A DNA stretch of 64,000 nucleotides, taken from the NCBI GenBank assembly GCA_019116245.1, contig DXCC01000008.1:1-64000 (forward strand), given 5' to 3'. The notes under the pieces are model-generated. The model searched no databases and was not told the origin of the DNA. It worked only from the letters and a program-made list of their open reading frames with translations. Below are positions 27,121-37,682 of the stretch, one piece after another (the stretch's first letter is position 1; the number at the start of each line of letters is the position of its first letter). The DNA is from Candidatus Tidjanibacter faecipullorum. Lineage in GTDB: Bacteria; Bacteroidota; Bacteroidia; Bacteroidales; Rikenellaceae. The position numbers and the translations under genes are program-made.

Positions 27121-27185
27121 GTCGGATTTCGGAATGAATTGCGGCGTCAAGCCGCCCAAAGTTACCGTTTTTCCACAAATTGGCT

Positions 27186-27193
27186 TACCTTTG
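27186..27193 (+). promoter_or_regulatory. -7 promoter element of rpe
   Basis: TACCTTTG fits TAnnTTTG, 27 nt before the rpe start. Confidence 0.5.
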
Positions 27194-27220
27194 CCGCCGA
27201 TAAATCTTTCATCGCAGCCT

Positions 27221-27886
27221 ATGGCACGTATTATATCTCCTTCCATGCTTTCGGCCGATTTCGGCCACCTCGACCGCGACACGCGCATGATTCACGAGAG
27301 CGCCGCCGAGTGGATTCACATCGACGTGATGGACGGTGTCTTCGTCCCCAACATCTCGTTCGGATTTCCCGTGATGAAGCCCATCCGCCGCGCCAGCGAC
27401 AAGTTCCTCGACGTGCATCTGATGATCGTCGAGCCGGAGAAGTACCTCAAGCGCTTCGCCGAGGCGGGAGCCGATCTGATTACGTTCCACTACGAGGCGA
27501 CCGACGATCCCCGCGGCGCCATCCGCATCATCAAGGAGTGCGGCAAGAAGGCCGGTATCTCCATCAAGCCCGCCACGCCGGTGAGCGTGCTGGAGCCCCT
27601 GCTGGAGGAGCTGGACCTCGTGCTGATCATGAGCGTCGAGCCCGGTTTCGGAGGCCAGAGCTTCATTCCCGCCAGCCGCGACAAGGTGCGCCAGCTGCGC
27701 CGCATGATCGACGAGCACGCCCTGCCGGTGATGATCGAGATCGACGGCGGGGTTTCGGCTGCCAATGCGGGCGACCTCTTTGCCGACGGCTGCGACGCCC
27801 TGGTGGCCGGCAGTGCGGTGTTCGGTGCTCCCGATCCGCAGGCCGAGATCGTCCGGATGCTCGAGGCGAAGCCTTCGGATCGGTAG
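27221..27886 (+). CDS. rpe: Ribulose-phosphate 3-epimerase
   Basis: Rpe interconverts ribulose 5-phosphate and xylulose 5-phosphate in the pentose phosphate pathway. The start MARIISPSMLSADFGHL at 27221 matches the family exactly, so the longer frame is rejected. The 221-residue TIM barrel shows HIDVMDGVFVPN (metal ligands H, D), DVHLMI, SVEPGFGGQSF and EIDGGV. It is divergent from rmuC and probably monocistronic. Confidence 0.96.
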   Translation: MARIISPSMLSADFGHLDRDTRMIHESAAEWIHIDVMDGVFVPNISFGFPVMKPIRRASDKFLDVHLMIVEPEKYLKRFAEAGADLITFHYEATDDPRGAIRIIKECGKKAGISIKPATPVSVLEPLLEELDLVLIMSVEPGFGGQSFIPASRDKVRQLRRMIDEHALPVMIEIDGGVSAANAGDLFADGCDALVAGSAVFGAPDPQAEIVRMLEAKPSDR

Positions 27887-28002
27887 TTCGGTCCGGCCGG
27901 AATGATGGACGCGGGGCGGCTCCGGCGGAGTTGCTCCGGGGCGGGGAGCGTGTGCCCTCCGCCCGAAATGGTTTGGAAAAGAGAGAAAAAGAGAAATAAC
28001 GG

Positions 28003-29964
<1,962 letters not shown>

Positions 29965-30006
29965 GCGCGCGGCACAGTACGAACCACGCTAATTCTTTCG
30001 GAGACG

Positions 30007-30735
30007 ATGGAAACTATCATTTTCGGTATCCGTCCGGTGGCCGAGGCCATCCAGTCGGGCCGTCAGCTCGAAAAGCTGTATATCAGGAAGGGGGCCGAAG
30101 GGCAGCTCATGACCGAGTTCAAGGATCTGTGCTGGCGCCACAGGGTGCGCTGGCAGGAGGTGCCGGTCGAGAAGCTCAACCGCCTCACCCGCGGTAATCA
30201 CCAGGGGGTCGTGGCGCAGATCGCCGCCATCGAATACGTCGCCCTGCAGGACATCCTCGACCGGGTGCCCGATGACGAGACCACGCTGATCGTGGTCTTC
30301 GACGGGGTGACCGACGTGCGCAACTTCGGCGCCATTGCCCGCAGTGCGGAGTGTGCCGGCGCCCACGGTCTGATCGTGCCCCTCAAAAACGCCGCGCCGG
30401 TGAATGCCGATGCCATCAAGGCTTCGGCCGGTGCCTTGAACAAGATCCCCGTTCACCGGGCCGGAAGCATCCGCAATACCCTCAAGTATCTGGCCGAGAC
30501 GGGCATGCAGATCGTGGCCGCCACCGAAAAGTCGCGCACGCTGATCTACGATGCCGACCTGACCCGGCCCACCGTGATCGTGATGGGCAGCGAGGATACG
30601 GGCATCTCGAAGGAGGTGCTGAAGCTCTGCAACGTGCAGCTGGCCGTGCCGATCATCGGCTCGATCGAGTCGCTCAACGTCTCCGCCGCCGCCGCCGTCA
30701 TGCTCTTCGAGGCGGTGCGCCAGCGCATCCATTGA
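30007..30735 (+). CDS. rlmB: 23S rRNA 2'-O-methyltransferase, RlmB/SpoU type
   Basis: This 242-residue SPOUT methyltransferase has an N-terminal RNA-substrate domain (FGIRPVAEAIQSGRQLEKLY) and the knotted catalytic domain (DGVTDVRNFGAIARSAECAG, motif 1; VMGSEDTGIS, motif 2; PIIGSIESLNVSAAAAVMLF, motif 3). RlmB methylates G2251 of 23S rRNA; related TrmH enzymes modify tRNA. It starts 42 nt after the ABC-F gene and is followed 10 nt later by the YgjP-like gene, suggesting one operon of translation-linked genes. Confidence 0.9.
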   Translation: METIIFGIRPVAEAIQSGRQLEKLYIRKGAEGQLMTEFKDLCWRHRVRWQEVPVEKLNRLTRGNHQGVVAQIAAIEYVALQDILDRVPDDETTLIVVFDGVTDVRNFGAIARSAECAGAHGLIVPLKNAAPVNADAIKASAGALNKIPVHRAGSIRNTLKYLAETGMQIVAATEKSRTLIYDADLTRPTVIVMGSEDTGISKEVLKLCNVQLAVPIIGSIESLNVSAAAAVMLFEAVRQRIH

Positions 30736-30745
30736 TTTCCGCACC

Positions 30746-31456
30746 ATGCAACAGGTGATCCGCCATCCCCGGATCGGCGAGGTGACCCTCTCGCGCACGC
30801 GCCGGGCCCGCCGGCTGTCGGTGTCGGTGCGTCCGCCCGGACGGGTGCGGCTCACCCTGCCGGCCCGCATGCCGCTCCGCGAGGGGCTGGCCTTCCTGGA
30901 CGAGAAGGCCGACTGGGTGATCGAAACCCTGCGCCGGGTGGCCGAACGCCATCCCGTGCGGCTGCTTCTGCCGCCCTACCGCACCTGGTCGCATGAACTG
31001 GAGCTGGTCGAGGCATTGGGCGAACGCCCTTCGGCGTGGATCACGGCCGACCGCATCCGGGTGGCGCTGCCCGCCGGCATGGCCCCCGAAACGGAGGAGG
31101 GCCAGCAGGTGATCCGCGCCGCCGTCGAACGGACCCTGCGCTGTGAGGCGAAGGAGGTGCTGCCCGTCATGACGGCCGAAATAGCCCGGCGGTTCGGGTT
31201 CCGCTACGGCCGGGTGACCGTGCGCGCCGCACGGGGACGCTGGGGCAGCTGCTCCTCGCATGACGACCTGTCGTTCAGCATTTTTCTGATGCGGCTGCCG
31301 CGCCATCTGATCGAGTATGTCATCCTGCACGAACTCTGCCACACCCGCTTCAAGGACCATTCGCCCCGCTTTCATGCCCTGCTGGACCGGCTGCTGGAGG
31401 GGCGCGAAAAAGCCCTGCGGGCCGAGCTGCGCAGCCATGCGCCCGAGGTGATCTGA
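30746..31456 (+). CDS. YgjP/DUF45-type metallopeptidase
   Basis: This 236-residue protein has the zinc-protease motif LHELCHTRFKDHSPRFH near residue 195: HELCH supplies two His ligands and the general base, and a downstream His (in HSPRFH) is the expected third ligand. The preceding RGRWGSCSS block is characteristic of the YgjP/DUF45 (M48-like) family. Substrates are not known. It lies 10 nt after rlmB. Confidence 0.87.
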   Translation: MQQVIRHPRIGEVTLSRTRRARRLSVSVRPPGRVRLTLPARMPLREGLAFLDEKADWVIETLRRVAERHPVRLLLPPYRTWSHELELVEALGERPSAWITADRIRVALPAGMAPETEEGQQVIRAAVERTLRCEAKEVLPVMTAEIARRFGFRYGRVTVRAARGRWGSCSSHDDLSFSIFLMRLPRHLIEYVILHELCHTRFKDHSPRFHALLDRLLEGREKALRAELRSHAPEVI

Positions 31457-31622
31457 TGCGGCGGATTTGGAGAAACAGACGGAAATTCGTACTTTTACGT
31501 GATTTTTAAAGGAGTGTGGCCGCAGGCCCTCCGCGTACGCACTCCGAAAGACGTTGCTAAACAGATGGAGATGTCCGCGCGGTGTGCCGTACGGCCGTTT
31601 CCACCACATCATACCAGTCGTT

Positions 31623-32798
31623 ATGAAGATCTTAATGCATGAACCTGCCGAGGAGCTGTTTCTCGGCGTGATACATCCCGATGCAGCCCTGTTCGCCGAT
31701 TACTTCAACGTCGACCAGGCCTCGAAGGAACACCGCAACTACCGCGAAGAACTGCGCAAGGCAGGCGCGGAGGTAGTGACCGTCAGCGAAATCCTGGTGG
31801 ACGGCACCCTCGATGCCGAAGGCAATGCTGTGGAGGGTCCTGCACTCGATCAACTGCGCGAATTTGCCGCCCAGTTCCTGACCTACAACACCGATGCCGT
31901 GCCCGACGAGCGTGCGCATCAGGAGCGTTACAAACAGGAGGTGCTCCGCAAGGCCAACCCCAAGGACCTGCTTCGCATCATTCTCCTCCAGCCCGAAATC
32001 GTGCTCTCGCGCACCCAGGGCAACACCGGTTTCGCCGCCGTGTACAAGGAGCGTCCCATGATGAACCTCTTCTACATGCGCGACCAGATGATCGCTACCT
32101 TCAAAGGTATCGTGATCGCCCGCATGCACTCGCCCCAGCGCGAGGTAGAGAGCCGCGTGGCCGAATTCTGCCTCAACAAGATCGGCATGCCGCCCGTAGG
32201 ACGCATCGCTGGCGAGGGCGCCTACCTCGAAGGAGGCGACTTCCTGCCCTTCGGCGAGGCCGCCTTCATCGGTTGCGGTCTGCGCACCACCCAGAAGGCC
32301 ATCGACCAGCTCATGGAGAACGACTGGCTCGGCACCGACAAGCTGATGGTCGTTCACGACCGCTGGCTCGAGCAGGAGCAGATGCACCTGGACACCTATT
32401 TCAACTGCATCGACCGCGACCTGGTGACCCTCTCGGCCAACCGCTACAAGGCCGGTCCCGACTCCTCGCAGTACCTCACCGTGGATGTCTACGAGCGCAG
32501 TAACGGAGGCCCCTACCGCAAGACGGTAGAGGGTGCCTGCTTTGTGGAGTATCTGGAGAAGACGCTCGGCGTGAAGGTGATCCCCATCTCGCGTCCCGAC
32601 GAGCTCAACTATGCCAACAACTACCTGACCATTGCCCCGCGCCGCATCATGGTGGTGGCCGGTCAGTCGCAGGAGTTGCAGCAGGCCTTTGCCGACAACG
32701 GCGTGAACGCAACCTGGATTCCGCTGGCCAACCTGACCCGCGGCTACGGTGCGGCGCACTGCATGACGCAGATCCTGACCACCGAGCCGGTCTTCTGA
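31623..32798 (+). CDS. arcA: Arginine deiminase-family amidinohydrolase
   Basis: The 391-residue guanidino-group-modifying enzyme has MRDQ (around residue 156), EGGDFLPFG (around 202), QMHLDTYFN (around 256) and the nucleophile in AAHCMTQ (C380), the complete ADI catalytic set. Arginine deiminase converts arginine to citrulline and ammonia, supporting energy or pH homeostasis. No carbamate kinase or ornithine carbamoyltransferase lies alongside, so a classical ADI operon is absent. The ATG at 31623 begins the family-typical KILMHEP. A strong terminator follows. Confidence 0.88.
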   Translation: MKILMHEPAEELFLGVIHPDAALFADYFNVDQASKEHRNYREELRKAGAEVVTVSEILVDGTLDAEGNAVEGPALDQLREFAAQFLTYNTDAVPDERAHQERYKQEVLRKANPKDLLRIILLQPEIVLSRTQGNTGFAAVYKERPMMNLFYMRDQMIATFKGIVIARMHSPQREVESRVAEFCLNKIGMPPVGRIAGEGAYLEGGDFLPFGEAAFIGCGLRTTQKAIDQLMENDWLGTDKLMVVHDRWLEQEQMHLDTYFNCIDRDLVTLSANRYKAGPDSSQYLTVDVYERSNGGPYRKTVEGACFVEYLEKTLGVKVIPISRPDELNYANNYLTIAPRRIMVVAGQSQELQQAFADNGVNATWIPLANLTRGYGAAHCMTQILTTEPVF

Positions 32799-32822
32799 TC
32801 CCGGCCGGTTGCCGACAAGCCA

Positions 32823-32857
32823 AAAGCCTCGGGTGTTTCACCCGGGGCTTTTTTTGT
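32823..32857 (+). terminator. Intrinsic terminator after the arginine deiminase
   Basis: Hairpin aagcctcgggtg-ttt-cacccggggctt with seven T residues. Confidence 0.92.
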
Positions 32858-33215
32858 GGGCCGCTGTGGCGTGGAGGGACGGGAGAGGTGTTGGCCGCGT
32901 CATGGAACGGGCCGGGAATGGCCGGCCGATCGGACCGGGCAAGGGGCCATGCGGCCGTGGTGGGTAGTGCGAACCGGCGCGGAGCGGAAAGGCCCGTCAT
33001 GGGGTCGGCGGGATGGAGGGGAGGCGAACCGGTGCCGGAGACCGACGTGGCTGTGCCTTTGGACCGGGTAGGACGCATCCATCGGACGAGCCGGAGGATG
33101 TGGGGCACGGAGTGTGCGGGGCCGTGTCGTATGGCCGTATTACATGATCGGGGAAGCATCCCGTCGGACACTCGTCAGGCATCCTGTCTGGTGTGTCGGC
33201 ACGTGCGGGGAAAGA
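32858..33215. other. Intergenic region, no gene seen
   Basis: GC-rich stretch between the arginine deiminase terminator and the end of the kinase-like gene. Short open frames on both strands have no protein-like composition. No RiPP-like precursor could be identified here. Confidence 0.6.
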
Positions 33216-34121
33216 TCAGTCCAGCACCGGACGCAGTCCTTCGCGGCAGACGCGGGCGGCGTCGGCATCGGGCAGGCATTCCATGCGAAAGACGGGGGCG
33301 ACACGCAGTACGGCCGACAGGTTGGCGCAGACGCGGTCGAGCAGCGTATCCTCCTGTTGGAGCGTGGGTAGACAGGAGGGAAGTGTAGCTCCCAGGGCCT
33401 GGATGGCGCTCAGACGCGGCGACAGCCGGTTGTAGGGGGCGCGGCAGATGCGCACGAAGGCCCCCAGCGGGTAGCTGACATCCCGGTAGCAGGGGGTCTT
33501 GCCGCTCCAGGGCGTGCCGTAGACCGTCACCGAACCGTCGGCCTGCACGCGCAGGGCGGGGCCGTCGTCGTTGAGCAGGGAGGTGTCCGGCAGGTTTTCG
33601 AGCCACAGGCGCGAGTGGGTGGACTTGCCCGTGCCCGATTCTCCGAGGAAGAGGACCGCCTTGCCCGCGCAGACGACCGTTGAGGAGTGGATCAGCAGAA
33701 AGCCTTGCTCCAGGACGGCCAGCGAGAGGGCGAAGACGAGCAGGTGGTCGAGAATGTGGCGGGGCGGCGCGATGCCGCGGCGGGTGAGGTCGGAGGCGAA
33801 ACGGAAACGTCCGTCTACCTCACGTACCCCCTCGAGCGAGAAGGTGCGCCTCGAGGGACCGTGGGTGATGGTCAGCAGGTAGCGGTTGCCGTAGATGCGC
33901 AGCCGGGCGGGGCTGTCGGTCAGCGCGTAGTCGAACGTGCGCAGCGGCTCATCGGCGGGCAGCTCCAGAGAGGCGTCCGCATCGAGGAGGAACAGCAGCT
34001 CCTCACCGTCCGTTTCGGTACGGAAAAAGGGGGTATAGTTGGCCGCCATCAGCTGGCGGAGGGCACTCTCCCGGTCGGACTGGATGCCGAACCGGAAATC
34101 GGCGATTTGCAGGAGAATCAT
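33216..34121 (-). CDS. HPr-kinase-like protein of a PqqD cassette
   Basis: This 301-residue protein has a fold-marking HPr serine kinase/PEPCK-type nucleotide site: LLIHSSTVV (H145), Walker A LGESGTGKSTHSR (G160-S167), the acidic LLNDDGP (D185, D186) and YGTPWSGK. The N-terminal 100 residues are unrelated to HPrK and rich in beta strands. There is no phosphotransferase-system gene nearby. Homologues of this type are seen next to PqqD/RRE proteins in RiPP loci, where one lineage phosphorylates lasso peptides. Substrate here is unknown. The gene follows pqqD with a 273-nt gap on the same strand. Confidence 0.8.
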   Translation of the reverse strand: MILLQIADFRFGIQSDRESALRQLMAANYTPFFRTETDGEELLFLLDADASLELPADEPLRTFDYALTDSPARLRIYGNRYLLTITHGPSRRTFSLEGVREVDGRFRFASDLTRRGIAPPRHILDHLLVFALSLAVLEQGFLLIHSSTVVCAGKAVLFLGESGTGKSTHSRLWLENLPDTSLLNDDGPALRVQADGSVTVYGTPWSGKTPCYRDVSYPLGAFVRICRAPYNRLSPRLSAIQALGATLPSCLPTLQQEDTLLDRVCANLSAVLRVAPVFRMECLPDADAARVCREGLRPVLD

Positions 34122-34394
34122 GGCGTGCAGGTGTTGAAAGCGGGACGCAGCGCGGCGGTTGTAGACCGGTCGGGGTCGTGTATGCCGGATTGGTCGGTCA
34201 TCGGGTTTCGGACGTCGGGTCGGGCGAATCGGTTTCGCGCCGGGGCCGAGACGGACGGGCGTTTCGGTCGTTTCGGGCTGTCGGGCCGATCGGGGACAAT
34301 CCCGGTCGGGAAAAGCGTCCGCGAAACCGCAAACGATGGAAGGACGGCAGCGTGCCGGACCGCGTGGCCGAAGGAGATGCCGGTCGGCGGGGCG

Positions 34395-34664
34395 TCAATC
34401 CTCGAGCAGATCGGCTTTGCGCAGGGAAGCAATCCACGCCTCGGCATCGCGGAGGGCGGTCGGGCGTTCCACCTCGTAGTGGGCCACCAGCAGGTCGGCC
34501 ACCGCTTCGGCGTCGAAGGTTTTGCCCTCGAGCTGCTGCCACAGCCAGACGGAGGTGTCGTTCAGGGAGATGATGCGGGTGAGGTTGACGTGGAGCTGGC
34601 CGACGGAGACGATCACGTGCTCGCCGGCGATGTCGCGTATTTTGTAGCCTGGTTTGATTCTCAT
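34395..34664 (-). CDS. PqqD-family protein (RiPP recognition element)
   Basis: This 89-residue winged-helix PqqD domain reads YKIRDIAGEHVIVSVG, then LNDTSVWLWQQLEGKTFDAE and a terminal helix ALRDAEAWIASLRKADLLE. In RiPP pathways PqqD-like domains bind leader peptides and deliver them to modifying enzymes. It has its own consensus promoter and is followed by the HPr-kinase-like gene. No radical-SAM enzyme, transglutaminase-like protease or cyclase is present, so this is a minimal or orphan cassette. Confidence 0.85.
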   Translation of the reverse strand: MRIKPGYKIRDIAGEHVIVSVGQLHVNLTRIISLNDTSVWLWQQLEGKTFDAEAVADLLVAHYEVERPTALRDAEAWIASLRKADLLED

Positions 34665-34707
34665 GATTCGAAGGTTGGGGTGTCGGACGATCGGTGCCGA
34701 CAGCTAA

Positions 34708-34738
34708 CAAAATTAACGATTCTTTTCCGAACCGCAAA
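34708..34738 (-). promoter_or_regulatory. Promoter of the PqqD/kinase cassette
   Basis: On the minus strand TTTG (34735-34738), a 19-nt spacer and TAATTTTG (34708-34715) form a full consensus promoter, about 44 nt before the start codon. Confidence 0.75.
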
Positions 34739-34872
34739 ACGCTCCGTGGTGTGGTCGGCTATCTGGCTGATAACGAGCGTAAATGCCTTTTCAGGAGGGA
34801 GGACGGTGCGGTCGGGAGGCAAAAAAGATGAAAAAAAAGTGGCCGAAAATTAGGAGGAAACGATTTTTTGTC

Positions 34873-34880
34873 TACCTTTG
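34873..34880 (+). promoter_or_regulatory. -7 promoter element of tRNA-Leu
   Basis: TACCTTTG, 45 nt before the tRNA; the -33 position (34850) has only a weak TTAG. Confidence 0.5.
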
Positions 34881-34925
34881 CATCCCGTTAGACGATCACA
34901 ACGATGTTTGACATCTACCGGCCAC

Positions 34926-35012
34926 GCCCAGGTGGTGGAATTGGTAGACACGCTAGTTTCAGGTACTAGTGCTAGTGATAGTGTGCAGGTTCGAGTCCTG
35001 TCCTGGGCACCA
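34926..35012 (+). tRNA. tRNA-Leu (anticodon CAG)
   Basis: 87-nt class II tRNA: acceptor gcccagg/cctgggc, D arm with ggtggaattggtagacac, anticodon in gtttCAGgtac, variable arm, T arm caggttcgagtcctg and an encoded CCA at 35010-35012. Confidence 0.93.
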
Positions 35013-35013
35013 G

Positions 35014-35056
35014 AAACCCCGCTTGACGCAAGTCGAGCGGGGTTTTGGTTTTTCTG
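35014..35056 (+). terminator. Intrinsic terminator of tRNA-Leu
   Basis: Hairpin aaaccccgct / agcggggttt followed by tggtttttc, immediately after the tRNA. Confidence 0.88.
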
Positions 35057-35744
35057 CGCCGGGTCCAGCCGGAGCGGTTAGAGGATACTGCCGGAGCGGT
35101 CAGGGTGGCACAGCGGTGTGGCGCAGGAGGGGCGCAGTGCGGCGCAGGGGAACGTTGAGGAGAACGTTTCCCGTTGGGCTCGCCAGGCGGCTGCGACGGG
35201 GAGCGTGCAGTCCGTTGTCCGGATCGTGTGCCCGATTGCGGACGGCCGTGGTGAAACCTCGCAGCCTGTCGCGTGATTCGGCGGTTTCAAAGGCCGGTAT
35301 GGGGTTTTCCCCCTGATTCCTGTATGGCGTGCTTATTGCAGGGTATGATGGCCTCATTGCGAGGGTATGGATGTCTCTGTGTCTCTTTGGCCCGGTTCGG
35401 GCTATTTTTAATGTGATTTGGGATGGATTGCGCCTCTTGTAGCGCTTTTTGGGCGGCCGGTTTGTACGCCGCAGTCCGGTGAAGGTTTTTCCGCTTTCGC
35501 CGCTGTTTTCCGGCCAGTGGAAGATGACTGTTCGCCTCCGCTTGCCGGGCAGGCAGGGTGGCTTCGGCGGGCAGGAACTGGTCGGGGTGGTCGGCAAGGT
35601 GGCCGGGAATAGTCGGGTAGGTCGGAGTTGGTGGCTGGGTGGATGCCGGGTAGGAATTGGCTGGGTTGGCAGGGAAAGGTAGCCGGGATGGCTGCGGTTG
35701 GTCGGGGTCGGTGCCCGCCTACTACTTCCGCTTTTCGTTCCCTC
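35057..35744. other. Intergenic region without a supportable gene
   Basis: Nearly 700 nt between tRNA-Leu and the end of the aminotransferase-like gene. Open frames here are short and compositionally unlike proteins. From about 35560 the plus strand is a low-complexity, G-rich run built from ggt/cggg/tggc motifs. No RNA gene or promoter is recognisable. Confidence 0.6.
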
Positions 35745-36578
35745 CTACGCTTTCAGTCCTTCGGCGGTGAGGCGGGCAAGGGTGCGGTCCAGCCGGCGGG
35801 CGGCGAGGTTGTAGTAGTAGTGTTCGCTGCACGAGAGCACCGCATGGAGGCCGTGGGGACCGAACACCAGCACCTCGTCCGCTTCGGCCAGCTCCTCGGC
35901 GGGCAGGTCGCGTGTTTCGACGGGCAGGTCGGCCAGCGAGCAGGCCTGTTCCAGCAGGCGGCGTTCGACGCTCTTGGGTGCTTCCGCAGGCAGCTGGGGA
36001 AGGGTCAGGCGTCCCTCGCGCACCACGCCCACGGGGTAGTCGCCGCAGGAGACCAGCCGGTTGGCCCGGTTGACGTGCAGGGCCAGGTGGAAGTCCTTGC
36101 TGCGGGCGAACTCCTGCATGTAGCGGTCGGCGGCGAGCGAGAGGGAGGTGCGGTGGCCGGCAAAGGGGACCTCGTAGTTGACCAGCAGGGCGGTCGGGCG
36201 GAGGCTCATCGTTTCGTAGCTGTGGCAGATGGTGGTCTCGGCGCAGACGATCAGCAGGTCGGGCTGGCGGAGGGTCCGCTCCTCGACGGCGGGGGGCAGG
36301 AAGAAGAGGCGCAGGGTGTTTCCCTGGCGGGGAAGCCGGTTCCGCTCCTGCAGGTGCAGGATACGGCGGCGGATGGCGGCCACGTCGCAGGCGGGGCGCA
36401 GACCGTAGAGCGTCTCGTAGGAGGAGGCGGCACAGGCCAGGTGGGCGGTGAGGTAGAGCGGCCGGTGGTCGATGGTGGCCACGTCGGCATAGATGGAGCA
36501 GCCGGTCAGCAGCCGTTCGGTGTCGGCGGCCGGGACGAGGGTGTCGTTCAGCCAGATGGAGTCGCCTGTACGGGTCAT
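35745..36578 (-). CDS. Aminotransferase class IV-like protein lacking the catalytic lysine
   Basis: This 277-residue protein follows the BCAT/ADC-lyase fold: a start like WLNDTLVPAADTERLLTGCS, a middle helix and the region FAGHRTSLSLAADRYMQEFA (from residue 139). In active enzymes that region reads like aGIKTlNYLp, with Lys forming the PLP aldimine; here it is R143. The phosphate/PLP-binding EGSSSN-type turn also deviates (SCGDYPVGVV). A normal transaminase mechanism is therefore unlikely. It overlaps holA by 4 nt (ATGA) as the last gene of murB-tilS-holA. Its role is unknown. Confidence 0.75.
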   Translation of the reverse strand: MTRTGDSIWLNDTLVPAADTERLLTGCSIYADVATIDHRPLYLTAHLACAASSYETLYGLRPACDVAAIRRRILHLQERNRLPRQGNTLRLFFLPPAVEERTLRQPDLLIVCAETTICHSYETMSLRPTALLVNYEVPFAGHRTSLSLAADRYMQEFARSKDFHLALHVNRANRLVSCGDYPVGVVREGRLTLPQLPAEAPKSVERRLLEQACSLADLPVETRDLPAEELAEADEVLVFGPHGLHAVLSCSEHYYYNLAARRLDRTLARLTAEGLKA

Positions 36579-37651
36579 AACAGGAAGATTTTCAGCAGCA
36601 GTTCGCGCAGCAGTTCACCTTCGTCGGCCGAGCCGTTTCCGAGTCCCTTGCTGCGCATGTCGCACTCGCGCAGCAGGCCGAAGATGGCGAACACCTTTTT
36701 GTTGGGGTAGCGGTCGGCGGCCTGTTTGTATTCGTTGAGGAAGAAGGGGCTGGGAAGTTTCATCAGGGCGCACAGTTCGGTGTCGGAGGGCATGGGGGTT
36801 CCCTTGTGGCGGTACTCCCAGCGTTTGTAGTTGACGATGAAGATGCGCTGGAAGTGGGTGAACAGGGCGCTGAGGGTCACCGTGAGGGGGTTCTCCTTGG
36901 GGTTCCGGCGGAAGTGGTCGGCGATGAGCATGGCGCGGGCCATGTTTTTGTCGGAGATGGCGCGGGTGAGTTCAAAGTTGTTGAACTCCTTGCTGATGCC
37001 GATGTTGTCCTCGATGTGTCGGGCGGTGATCCGGCGGGTCTCTTCGGGGAGTCGGGTGAGGAGTTTGGTCAGTTCGTTGGCGATGCGGGCGATGTCGGTG
37101 CCGAGGTGGTCGGTGAGCATGGCCAGGGCATCGGCGTCGATGGCATACCCCTTGGCCTTGATGAAGGCGCCGAGCCAGGGGGCGATTTCGTAGTCGCGCG
37201 GGCGGACCGATTCGAGCACCTCGCCCTTCTGGGCGCACTGTTTGTAGAGTTGGGTCCGTTTGTCGATGCTCTTGCCCTTGAAGCAGAGCACCAGGATGGT
37301 CGATGGCGAGGGGGCGGCGGTGTAGAGGGCCAGCGTGTCGGGCTTGCGCAGGGCTTGGGCCTCCTTGACGATGATGACCTCGTAGCGGCCCATCATGGGC
37401 ATCTGGCGGGCGAAGTTGATGATGGTTCCCTCGTCGGTCTCCTTGCCGTAGAGGACGATCTGGTTGAAGGCCCGTTCCTCCGGACTGAGCACCGAACCGG
37501 CCAACTGGTCGGCGATGGCGTCGATGAAGTAGCCCTCCTCGCCCATCAGCAGGTAGAGAGGGGCATACTGCCCGGCGGCAATGGCACTGCGCAGCCGGTC
37601 GTAACCGGCCGTGGTGTCCTTGAAGGAGGCTTTTCCGCTGCTTTTGGCCAT
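36575..37651 (-). CDS. holA: DNA polymerase III subunit delta
   Basis: Delta opens the sliding clamp within the clamp loader. The 358-residue protein has the family opening YLLMGEEGYFIDAIADQL, a Rossmann-like core (GRYEVIIVKEAQALRK), DADALAMLTDHLGTDIARIANELTKL in the middle domain and the C-terminal collar helices. Sequence divergence of delta makes family recognition rely on these blocks and on length. It lies 31 nt after tilS and overlaps the next gene by 4 nt. Confidence 0.88.
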   Translation of the reverse strand: MAKSSGKASFKDTTAGYDRLRSAIAAGQYAPLYLLMGEEGYFIDAIADQLAGSVLSPEERAFNQIVLYGKETDEGTIINFARQMPMMGRYEVIIVKEAQALRKPDTLALYTAAPSPSTILVLCFKGKSIDKRTQLYKQCAQKGEVLESVRPRDYEIAPWLGAFIKAKGYAIDADALAMLTDHLGTDIARIANELTKLLTRLPEETRRITARHIEDNIGISKEFNNFELTRAISDKNMARAMLIADHFRRNPKENPLTVTLSALFTHFQRIFIVNYKRWEYRHKGTPMPSDTELCALMKLPSPFFLNEYKQAADRYPNKKVFAIFGLLRECDMRSKGLGNGSADEGELLRELLLKIFLL

Positions 37652-37682
37652 GGGGATTCGGGGTTTTCCGGGCGGCGGGGGG

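Noticed and set aside
32997..33182. Small minus-strand frames downstream of the kinase considered as RiPP precursors
   Set aside because: Pro/Arg-rich, overlapping frames with no leader-core organisation; typical chance frames in GC-rich DNA.
35560..35744. G-rich repetitive stretch considered as a coding or regulatory repeat
   Set aside because: The ggt/cggg words are irregular, without a stable period or flanking signals.
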